Assembly: GCA_963771655.1 (NCBI GenBank) | Contig: CAVYUG010000013.1 | Location: forward strand, 1 to 35,774 | Length of the DNA: 35,774 nucleotides | Source of the DNA: JAWVFM01 sp963771655 | GTDB lineage: Bacteria; Actinomycetota; Thermoleophilia; Solirubrobacterales; 70-9 | Direction: 5' to 3' | In this document: one piece after another, positions 29,514 through 35,774 of the stretch | Layout of the letters: every line of letters starts with the position of its first letter | Position numbering within the stretch: the stretch's first letter is position 1 | Program-made: the position numbers and the translations under genes | The notes under the pieces: generated by a model | What the model was told of the DNA's origin: nothing | What the model saw: only the letters and a program-made list of their open reading frames with translations | Databases searched by the model: none

Positions 29514-32212
29514 GGCCGGCGCTGCGGATGGCGGCGGCGGGCATCCGCGCCCGGCCGGCCACCGCGCTGGCGCGCGTTGGCGCCCTCGCGCTGGCGGTCG
29601 CGCTGCTTGGTTCGATGCTCGTCTTCCTCGGGCACTCGCTGGCGACGATGACCCAGAGCGCGACCCGCAGCGTGCCGCTCGACTGGCAGGGCCCGGTGGC
29701 GAGCTACGCGAAGGACACGAAGCTCGCCGCCAAGGTCGCAAACGAGCCGGGCGTGAAGGCGAGCTCGGTCGTCGCAACGGGGCCGTTCGCCGGAATGTCC
29801 CACCACGCCGCCGCCGGCACGTCGAGCGCCGGCCAGGGCTCGGTGCTCGCGGTCCCTCCGGGCTATCAGCAGCGATTCGGCACCTTCCGATTCCTCCACG
29901 GGACCCTGCGTCCAGGCCAGATCGTCCTCGACCAGCAGCTCGCCGCGACGCTCCAGGCGAGGGTGGGCGACAGGGTGACGCTCACGCCGCGCAAGGGCGC
30001 GAAGCCGGTCGCGTTCACCGTCAGCGGGGTGGCGCTCGTGACCGCCTCGGACGTCCTGTTCCAGCCTCTCAACCCGCTTCTCGGGCCCGCGCCGGCGCAG
30101 CCTCCGCCCGATGTGGCCATCCTCCCGACGGCGACGTTCGCCCACGTCCTGGCGCCGGAGCTGCCCGCGATCGCGGCCCCGGGCGCCGGCTCGAACGCCG
30201 TGCCCGGCGCTCAGACGGGCGTCCAGTGGCAGGTGCAGGCCCAGGTCGACCCGCACTCGCTGACCGGGAGCCCGTCGCACGCGCTCAAGCAGGCCGGGCA
30301 GCTTCGCAACCGGGTCCAGAGCGACCTCGCCGGGAAGATCCAGTTCGTCGACAACCTCTCCGACTCGCTGACGACGGCAGCCGGGGACTCGCTCTACGCG
30401 CAGGCCCTCTACATCATGCTCGCCGTACCGGGGGCGATCGTCGGCCTCGGGCTCGCCTACCTGGCCGCGCTCGGAACCGCGGATCGAGACCGTCGCGACC
30501 TCGCCCTGCTGCGCGCCCGCGGCGCCAGCCGGCGGGACCTCTTGAAGCTGGCGCTGAGCGAGAGCGCGGTCCTCGGCGTCATCGGTGGGCTCGTCGGCGC
30601 CGGCCTCGCCTTCGCCGCCGCGTCGCTCCTGATCACGGGGAGCCTTGGCCTCACCACCGCACGCGTCCTCGTCACGATCGCCGTCTGCGTCGCCGTGGCC
30701 ATCGCCGGGGCTGCCGCTGCGCGGCTCGCCGCGATCTCCTCGGCTCTTCGGTCAAGCGTCGGCGAAGCCCGTCGCAGCGTTCAACGCGAGCGCAAGCCGC
30801 TGTGGCAGCGGCTCTACCTCGATTTCATCGCGCTCGGCGTCAGCGGCCTCGTGTACTGGTTGACCGCGCGCACCGGGTTCTCGGCGGTGGTCAGCCCTGA
30901 CTCGAACCCCACGCTGTCGCTGTCGATCTACATGTTCTTCGCGCCGGCGCTCCTGTGGATCGGTGCGGCCCTTCTGCTCCTCAGGCTCCGCGGCCGCGCC
31001 CTCGCCTGGGCGGCTCGAAGGGCGAGTGCCCGGAGCGGTGAGAGCTTGAGCCGTTTCGTGCTCGCGAGCGCTGGGCGCCGCGGGCGGGCGATCAACCGCG
31101 GCCTGCTCCTGGTCGGGCTCCTGCTCGCCTTCGGTGTGAACCTCGGCATCTTCACCGCCACCTACGACCAGCAGGCCAGCGTCGACGCGCAGCTCACACT
31201 GGGCGCCGACGTCGTGGCCTCGGCGCCGCCCGGCGCGGTCGCCAGCAAGAACCTCGCGGCCAAGGTCGCTGCGGCTACCGGAGTGACGGCCGCGAGCGCG
31301 GTCGACCACTCCTACGCCTACGTCGGGCCTGACCTGCAGGACATATTTGGTATCAACCCACAGACGATCTCGAGGGCGACGACCCTTCGAGACTCCTACT
31401 TCGTCGGCGGCACGGTGTCGCAGGTGCTCCAGAAGCTCCGCTCGACCCCGAACGGCGTCCTGGTCGCGCAGGAGACGATCACCGACTACTCGCTGAAGCC
31501 GGGTGATCTGCTGCGTCTGCGGGTCCTCGACCACCGCACCGGCAAGTTCCGGGTGGTCCCCTTCCACGTCGTCGGCACCGTTCAGGAGTTCCCCTCGGCG
31601 CCGCGCGACTCATTCATGGTCGCCAATCAGCGCTACCTCCAGCCCGCCGATCGGGCCGGCGGGCCGAACGTGGTCTTCGCGAAGTCGAGTGGCAACCCGG
31701 TCGCGACCGCCGCCAACGTCGCAGCGGCGCTTCACGGGTCGGGTGCGACCGTGCGCAACATCGATCAGCAGGCGGCGCAAACGGTCAGCTCGCTGACCAC
31801 GGTCAGCCTCACCGGGATCAGCCGGATCGAGGAGGCATTCACGATCGCCCTCGTCGCGGCCGCGCTGGCCACATTCGTCGCGATCAACATCGCCGAGCGC
31901 CGCCACGAGCTGGCGACGATGGCGGCGCTCCGCGCTCCCCGCCGGCGGATCGCGGCCTTCGTGTGGGCCGAGGCTGCAATGGTGGTCGCCGCCGGCCTCG
32001 TCCTGGCGGCCGGCCTCGGCTGGCTCCTGTCGGAGATGCTCGTCGCGATGCTCCAGCACGTCTTCGATCCCCCACCCGACCACCTCGCAGTCCCATGGGG
32101 GTACCTGCTCGGGCTGGCCGGAGCCGCCGTGGCGAGCGCCCTCGTTGCCTGCGCGCTTGGCGCCCGGGCGATCGCCCGACTCGATCTCGGGCGGCTCCTG
32201 CGCGAGCAGTAA
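29510..32212 (+). CDS. FtsX/MacB-type ABC permease of the second module
   Basis: A 900-residue permease. First helix (ALARVGALALAVALLGSML, about 15-35), extracytoplasmic domain to about 335, FtsX block (about 345-460), middle helices (about 480-570), second extracytoplasmic domain (about 590-780) and final FtsX block (about 785-895). It ends ARLDLGRLLREQ, like RLKPVELLRE in the first permease. There is no DUF11-like insertion. The ATG overlaps the ATPase stop. The last 314 bp of the gene are duplicated at 35216-35529, and a tRNA-Arg-like remnant follows the stop codon within about 10 bp. Membrane subunit of an exporter or mechanotransmission complex; substrate unknown. Confidence 0.88.
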   Translation: MRPALRMAAAGIRARPATALARVGALALAVALLGSMLVFLGHSLATMTQSATRSVPLDWQGPVASYAKDTKLAAKVANEPGVKASSVVATGPFAGMSHHAAAGTSSAGQGSVLAVPPGYQQRFGTFRFLHGTLRPGQIVLDQQLAATLQARVGDRVTLTPRKGAKPVAFTVSGVALVTASDVLFQPLNPLLGPAPAQPPPDVAILPTATFAHVLAPELPAIAAPGAGSNAVPGAQTGVQWQVQAQVDPHSLTGSPSHALKQAGQLRNRVQSDLAGKIQFVDNLSDSLTTAAGDSLYAQALYIMLAVPGAIVGLGLAYLAALGTADRDRRDLALLRARGASRRDLLKLALSESAVLGVIGGLVGAGLAFAAASLLITGSLGLTTARVLVTIAVCVAVAIAGAAAARLAAISSALRSSVGEARRSVQRERKPLWQRLYLDFIALGVSGLVYWLTARTGFSAVVSPDSNPTLSLSIYMFFAPALLWIGAALLLLRLRGRALAWAARRASARSGESLSRFVLASAGRRGRAINRGLLLVGLLLAFGVNLGIFTATYDQQASVDAQLTLGADVVASAPPGAVASKNLAAKVAAATGVTAASAVDHSYAYVGPDLQDIFGINPQTISRATTLRDSYFVGGTVSQVLQKLRSTPNGVLVAQETITDYSLKPGDLLRLRVLDHRTGKFRVVPFHVVGTVQEFPSAPRDSFMVANQRYLQPADRAGGPNVVFAKSSGNPVATAANVAAALHGSGATVRNIDQQAAQTVSSLTTVSLTGISRIEEAFTIALVAAALATFVAINIAERRHELATMAALRAPRRRIAAFVWAEAAMVVAAGLVLAAGLGWLLSEMLVAMLQHVFDPPPDHLAVPWGYLLGLAGAAVASALVACALGARAIARLDLGRLLREQ

Positions 32213-32375
32213 GAGGTCGCCGAGAGCCGACTTGCTGTCTAGGCGATTGAAGACGCTACGGGAACTCCTTCCTTCAACTAGCGCTTCAGCCAGGCGACCC
32301 TTCCGCCCATCGGGTTGATTGGGCAGAAAGGCAGATCCTCTGCCCAAACCGCCGGCAATCGAGCGCAAATAGCGG
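31899..32375 (+). repeat. 477-bp duplication, copy 1
   Basis: Identical to 35216-35692 except for one C/T difference (about 32019). It covers the last 104 codons of the permease, its stop codon and 163 bp of downstream sequence. The outer flanks diverge sharply on the left; on the right, related but diverged sequence continues. Confidence 0.93.
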
Positions 32376-32450
32376 ATAGCTCGTGAGTCCTCTACGGGCG
32401 GTCGGCGTCCCGCAAACCACGCCAAGGCGCCGGGCGGGCCAAGCGTACCG
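32213..32450. repeat. Island-end repeat, head-to-head form (tail A)
   Basis: TTGGGCAGA (32319-32327) and TCTGCCCAA (32339-32347) form a 9-bp perfect inverted repeat. To its right the sequence resembles tail C in direct orientation (CCGGCAATC, GCGCA). To its left, read on the minus strand, it also resembles tail C: CGCCTGGCTGAAGCGC, TAGTTGA, TTCCCG, then TCGCCTAGACAGC and GGCTCTCGG, which resembles the tRNA-Arg anticodon-arm fragment TCGCCTAGAAGACAGCGGC at 5525. Two island ends may therefore lie back to back here. Confidence 0.45.
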
Positions 32451-32599
32451 GCGCGCGTGCCCGCTCCCGAGCGCCCCGGTTCGACGACTGGGGTGCGAGT
32501 TCTGACCGGTGCCGTCGACGGGCCGGCGCGCTTCGTTCGGGAAATGGGATGCTGACACGGTCCCCCGGTCCATAGTCTCAGCGACCGATCCTGCGCACC
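32451..32599. other. Intergenic, likely promoter of the ABC-2 operon
   Basis: No gene. CATAGT near 32571-32576 (in GGTCCATAGTCTCAGC) fits a -10 about 25 nt before the ATG. No NTTCA direct repeat at 11-bp spacing is present; the TTCA pair at 32273 and 32285 is spaced 12 bp. Confidence 0.35.
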
Positions 32600-33484
32600 A
32601 TGGCACCCGCAATCGAAACCCACGCGCTGACGAAGACCTTCGGCTCGACGGTTGCCCTAGACGGACTCGACCTTCGCGTCGATGCGGGGCAGGTGTTCGG
32701 CTTCCTGGGGCCGAACGGAGCCGGGAAGACGACCACTATCCGACTGCTCCTCGACCTCTGCCGTCCGACGGCGGGCGGGGCGAGGGTCCTCGGCCTCGAC
32801 AGCAGGCGTGACAGCGTCGGCATCCACGCTCGCTGCGGCTACCTGCCGGGGGACCTCGAACTCTTCCCGCGGATGACGGGCGGGATGGTCCTCGGTTGGT
32901 TCGACCGAGCCCGCGGCGCTTCAGGAGGCGGCTTACGCGATTCCCTGGTCGAGCGTTTCGACGTCGTGCTCGACCGGCGCATCAGCGAGCTTTCGAAGGG
33001 CAACCGCCAGAAGCTCGGCCTCGTGGCGGCCTTCATGCACCGGCCCGACCTCCTGGTCCTCGACGAGCCCACCTCCGGGCTGGATCCGCTCATGCAGGAC
33101 GAGTTCCACCGGCTGCTGCGCGAGACGACCGACGAGGGCCGCACGGTGTTCCTCTCCTCGCACGAGCTCGACGAGGTCCAGCGGGTCGCCGACCGGGTGG
33201 CGATCATCAAGGATGGCCGCCTCGTCGTCGCCGGATCGGTCGAGGAGCTTCGCCAACAGGCGCCGCAGACGATCGAGCTGCGCTTTCCGACGCCGGTCGC
33301 CGCCGCGGAGTTTTCGCACCTCGATGGCGTCCAGCACGTCGTCGCCGAGGGGACCCGCGTGAACCTGCAGGCGACCGGGGAGCTGGCGCCCGTTTTGCGG
33401 GCGATCGCAGACCATGACCCGGTCGACGTGGTGGCTCGGCATGCCGATCTGGACGAGCTCTTCCTGACCTACTACCGCGACTGA
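32600..33484 (+). CDS. ABC-2 type exporter ATPase (DrrA/CcmA-like)
   Basis: A 294-residue ATPase. Walker A GPNGAGKTTT, Q-loop GYLPGDLELF, signature LSKGNRQKLGLV, Walker B LLVLDEPTSGLDP and switch His in FLSSHELDEV are all present. The C-terminal extension (about 225-294) resembles the DUF4162-type domain seen in drug-exporter ATPases. It is a different ABC subfamily from the four LolD-type ATPases in the window. Its stop overlaps the permease start (TGATG). Likely exports a hydrophobic compound or drug. Confidence 0.92.
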   Translation: MAPAIETHALTKTFGSTVALDGLDLRVDAGQVFGFLGPNGAGKTTTIRLLLDLCRPTAGGARVLGLDSRRDSVGIHARCGYLPGDLELFPRMTGGMVLGWFDRARGASGGGLRDSLVERFDVVLDRRISELSKGNRQKLGLVAAFMHRPDLLVLDEPTSGLDPLMQDEFHRLLRETTDEGRTVFLSSHELDEVQRVADRVAIIKDGRLVVAGSVEELRQQAPQTIELRFPTPVAAAEFSHLDGVQHVVAEGTRVNLQATGELAPVLRAIADHDPVDVVARHADLDELFLTYYRD

Positions 33485-34278
33485 TGGCGGGCCGCCTGCC
33501 CATCGCCTGGCTCGACCTCCACAACCGTCGTCGGCTGACGATCGGCTACGTCCTCGGCATGGCGGCGTACATGCTCGTGATCGTCGCGCTCTACCCGGCG
33601 TTCAAGAACTCCTCCGAGCTCGACAGCCTCACCTCCGGAGGCTCGACGGTCGCCGCCCTCTTCGGGGTGAGCGGGACGCTCACCTCTCCCGCCGGCTGGA
33701 TCAACGCCAACGCCTACACGAACTTCCTGCCGCTGATCGTGCTCCTGATGACGATCGGATACGGCGCGGCAGCCGTCGCCGGTCAGAACGAGGTCGGCAC
33801 CCTCGGACTCGTCGTGAGCCTTCCCACTTCCCGACCGAGGATCCTGGCCGAGAAGGTGATCGCGATGGCGGCGCAGGCGTTCGTGCTCGTCGCCACGGTC
33901 GCCGCCTGCGTCTACGTCGGTCGCGCGTTCGACGTCGCGCTCGACCCGTGGAACGTCGCCACGGCCTCGCTGGCGGTCCTGCTCTTGGGGCTCGACCTCG
34001 GATTGCTCGCCATGGCCCTGGGCGCCGCGACGGGAAGCCGCGGTACGGCGATCGGCATCGCCACCGCCGTGGCCGCGGTGTCGTACCTCATCAGCTCGCT
34101 GGCCCCGGTCGTCGATTGGGTGCACTCCGTGCGCTTCGCCTCGATCTTCTACTGGGCCGTGGGCGACAATCAGACGGCCGACGGCGCCGGCCTCGTCTCT
34201 TTCGCCGTTCTCCTCGGAGCCGGTGCTCTCGCCGCCGCGGCTGCCCGCCAGAGCCTTCGGCGGCTGGACGTGCGTTAG
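33484..34278 (+). CDS. ABC-2 type exporter permease
   Basis: A 264-residue membrane protein with six hydrophobic helices, beginning LTIGYVLGMAAYMLVIVALYP. The amphipathic segment NEVGTLGLVVSLPTSRPRIL lies between helices 2 and 3, where ABC-2 permeases carry the coupling E-x-G-T motif. It continues with VATASLAVLLLGLDLGLLAMALGAATG (shown in part) and a Val/Ser-rich helix near 200. It is translationally coupled to the ATPase. Together they form a complete two-gene exporter. No dedicated regulator is adjacent. Confidence 0.88.
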   Translation: MAGRLPIAWLDLHNRRRLTIGYVLGMAAYMLVIVALYPAFKNSSELDSLTSGGSTVAALFGVSGTLTSPAGWINANAYTNFLPLIVLLMTIGYGAAAVAGQNEVGTLGLVVSLPTSRPRILAEKVIAMAAQAFVLVATVAACVYVGRAFDVALDPWNVATASLAVLLLGLDLGLLAMALGAATGSRGTAIGIATAVAAVSYLISSLAPVVDWVHSVRFASIFYWAVGDNQTADGAGLVSFAVLLGAGALAAAAARQSLRRLDVR

Positions 34279-34289
34279 GTGGCGAGCGC

Positions 34290-35112
34290 TTGGGGACCGT
34301 CGAGGTGAAGCGCGCCGGCGAGATCGCCTACCGGGAGGCGGTCCCGGACGCCGACTCGGGCCTCGACCCGCTCCTCTGCGTCCACGGCTTCCCCGAGAGC
34401 TCGCTGATGTGGAACGCGGTGCTCGAGGCCGTGGCGGACTCGGGGCGGCGAGCGATCGCGCTCGACCTGCCCGGGTTCGGCGACTCGCCGCCCGATCCGC
34501 CCGGGACCTGGGAGCGGCAGGTCGAGGCCCTCGAGCGATTCGCGCAGGAGCTGGGGCTCGACAGCTCGGCCCTGGCCGTCCACGACTGGGGCGGACTCAT
34601 CGGCCTGCGCTGGGCGTGCGACAACCCCGGCCGCGCCTCGGCGCTCGTCGTGTCGAACACGGGGTTCTTCCCCGACGGCAAGTGGCACGGCGCGGCGGAC
34701 GTGATGAGGACGCCGGGCAAGGGCGAGGAGATGATCGACGCGTTCGACCGCGAGGGGTTCGCGGCGATGATGCGCTCCCAGTCGAGCGGCTTCGGCGACG
34801 AGGCGATCGCGCACTACTGGCGGGCCTTCGAGACCGAGGCCGGGCGGCACGGCGTCCTCGAGCTCTACCGATCCGGCGACTTCCAAAAGCTCGAGCCCTA
34901 CCGGGGCCGGCTCGCGGCGCTCGGCATCGCCGACGCTGGTCCTCTGGGGCGCGGACGACCCGTTCGCGCCCGTCGCCGGCGCCTACCGCTTCGAGAAGGA
35001 GGTCCCGGGCGCCGAGATGGTCGTCGTCGACGGCGCGGGCCACTTCGTCTACGCCGACGAGCCCGAGCGCTGCGCGCGCGAGATCGCGAGCTTTCTCAGC
35101 TCTGGGAGCTGA
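34290..35112 (+). pseudogene. Alpha/beta hydrolase (epoxide hydrolase/haloalkane dehalogenase-like), frameshifted
   Basis: The first frame, from TTG 34290 or GTG 34305, gives oxyanion-hole HGFPES, strand LDLPGFGDSPP, nucleophile elbow VHDWGGLIG (Asp as nucleophile, as in epoxide hydrolases and dehalogenases) and cap helices to RLAALGI. Near 34927-34935 the frame changes. The rest, PTLVLWGADDPFAP and VDGAGHFVYADEPERCARE with the catalytic His, reads in another frame to TGA 35112. A single extra base explains it. The nucleophile, oxyanion and His motifs are otherwise complete, so the indel may be recent or a sequence error. It begins 12 bp after the ABC-2 permease. Confidence 0.8.
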
Positions 35113-35215
35113 GGACGAGCGCCGGCCCGAGGGCGTTCGCGATCGCGCCCGGGTCCTCGATCTGCGGGTAGTGGCCGAGGCCGTGGAGGCGCCGCACGGG
35201 CGCTCCGGCCGCAGG
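35096..35215 (-). pseudogene. C-terminal fragment of another alpha/beta hydrolase
   Basis: The last 39 or so codons on the minus strand read APVRRLHGLGHYPQIEDPGA followed by IANALGPALVLSSQS and a stop. GLGHYPQIEDP is the catalytic-His motif of alpha/beta hydrolases. Homology stops exactly at 35215, where the 477-bp duplication begins, so the gene was cut when that block arrived. It overlaps the convergent hydrolase by 17 bp. Confidence 0.6.
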
Positions 35216-35529
35216 GCCGCCACGAGCTGGCGACGATGGCGGCGCTCCGCGCTCCCCGCCGGCGGATCGCGGCCTTCGTGTGGGCCGAGGCTGCAATGGT
35301 GGTCGCCGCCGGCCTCGTCCTGGCGGCCGGCCTCGGTTGGCTCCTGTCGGAGATGCTCGTCGCGATGCTCCAGCACGTCTTCGATCCCCCACCCGACCAC
35401 CTCGCAGTCCCATGGGGGTACCTGCTCGGGCTGGCCGGAGCCGCCGTGGCGAGCGCCCTCGTTGCCTGCGCGCTTGGCGCCCGGGCGATCGCCCGACTCG
35501 ATCTCGGGCGGCTCCTGCGCGAGCAGTAA
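35216..35529 (+). pseudogene. Duplicated permease C-terminus (no 5' end)
   Basis: Encodes the last 104 residues of the permease at 29510, from RHELATMAALRAPRRR to ARLDLGRLLREQ, ending at TAA 35529. It has no promoter or start of its own; an internal Met (35236) would give about 97 residues with two or three helices. A recombination by-product rather than a gene. Confidence 0.85.
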
Positions 35530-35692
35530 GAGGTCGCCGAGAGCCGACTTGCTGTCTAGGCGATTGAAGACGCTACGGGAACTCCTTCCTTCAACTAGCG
35601 CTTCAGCCAGGCGACCCTTCCGCCCATCGGGTTGATTGGGCAGAAAGGCAGATCCTCTGCCCAAACCGCCGGCAATCGAGCGCAAATAGCGG
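35216..35692 (+). repeat. 477-bp duplication, copy 2
   Basis: Offset 3,317 bp from copy 1, one mismatch seen. It includes the permease C-terminal codons, stop, tRNA-like remnant and head-to-head TCTGCCCA pair. The left junction at 35216 interrupts a hydrolase gene. Confidence 0.93.
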
Positions 35693-35774
35693 CTAATCCA
35701 TGATGAGCTCTATGCGCGCTCGGCGACCCGAAAACCGCTTCGCTTAGCCACAAATCCCGAAATCGCGCCGTCGC
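35530..35774. repeat. Island-end repeat (tail B), cut by window edge
   Basis: It repeats tail A to 35692 and then continues like tail C up to the edge: ACCCGAAAACCGCTTCGC and AAATCCCGAAATCGCGCC against GGAAAGCCGCTTGG and CATCCCGAAAACGCGTGG. In tail C the next bases are the tRNA-Arg fragment, so an attachment site is expected just outside the window. Confidence 0.6.

Noticed and set aside
28924..30900. 658-codon open frame joining ATPase B2 to a C-terminal extension
   Set aside because: Past about 29490 it is Arg/Pro-rich antisense-like sequence in the wrong frame over the permease gene; the open frame is a GC effect after an indel, not a fusion protein.
32273..32288. TTCA pair before the ABC-2 operon as another PHO-box-like site
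   Set aside because: Spacing is 12 bp rather than 11 and no -10 follows at 16-18 nt; it also lies within the island-end repeat.
32310..32365. Integrase C-terminus remnant in tail A (HRVDWAERQI resembling ALDWAEMGRK)
   Set aside because: The shared TTGATTGGGCAGAA word is striking, but protein similarity stops after DWAE and the word contains the arm-site motif; shared binding sites explain it better than a second coding remnant.
32480..32515. Possible tRNA 3' half (GGTTCGACGACTGGGGTG)
   Set aside because: The GGTTCGA word and GGGGTG end resemble a T-arm and acceptor, but the T-stem does not pair and no 5' half is near. Probably chance in GC-rich sequence.
1..35774. CRISPR array, rRNA genes, insertion-sequence transposases, phage structural genes
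   Set aside because: No regularly spaced repeats, rRNA motifs, DDE transposase domains or capsid/tail proteins were seen on either strand.

Overview
The window is a GC-rich (about 70 percent by eye) actinobacterial segment. Gene types and sequence style suggest Thermoleophilia/Solirubrobacterales-type soil Actinomycetota: many GTG starts, OmpR-type two-component systems, MacB/FtsX-type exporters, Gly/Ser-rich lipoproteins, and a small secreted DNVQSGDQTG protein typical of that class. The taxon is inference. The window looks like a contig that starts inside a tRNA-His gene and stops inside a repeat.

Left flank (1-720, minus strand): partial tRNA-His, an alkyltransferase-like DNA repair protein, a DUF2283-like protein, and an intact tRNA-Arg(TCT). 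The tyrosine integrase gene runs into the 5' end of this tRNA. A 59-bp imperfect copy of the tRNA 5' half plus upstream sequence recurs 4,847 bp away at 5527-5585. The two copies bound a 4.85-kb integrative element (about 680-5585). It holds an integrase, a small Cys-rich protein, an excisionase-like HTH protein, a gene-poor stretch with long palindromes, two secreted proteins and a ferric-reductase-like membrane protein. Just beyond the right copy are the last codons of what may be a second, lost integrase, so the rest of the window may be an older island in the same tRNA site.

Region 5.8-13.7 kb: a two-component system (RR1/HK1), a COG4705-like membrane protein with a His-rich tail, a polytopic glycosyltransferase with a small exported partner, and two extracytoplasmic beta-propellers. 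Region 13.8-23.3 kb: a decayed two-component system (three apparent frameshifts and loss of the HAMP domain), three paralogous lipoproteins of a family I cannot name, two ABC ATPases and a large FtsX-type permease carrying a DUF11-like domain. Region 23.2-32.2 kb: two divergent intact two-component systems, then a second module of lipoprotein, two ATPases and FtsX permease. Region 32.2-35.8 kb: an ABC-2 type exporter pair, a frameshifted alpha/beta hydrolase, the cut-off end of another hydrolase, and a 477-bp near-identical duplication of the permease 3' end with its downstream repeat.

Most striking is a shared operator: two 11-bp direct repeats with an NTTCA core (PHO-box-like), followed at 16-18 nt by a NANNNT -10 hexamer. 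I find it ten times, before the response regulators, the lipoprotein genes, the beta-propellers, the glycosyltransferase operon and the secreted gene inside the small island. This suggests one envelope-stress or phosphate-type regulon of sensors, surface lipoproteins and MacB-like exporters. The second theme is repeated integration at tRNA-Arg(TCT), with recurring integrase arm-site candidates (TCTGCCCA) at each island end.
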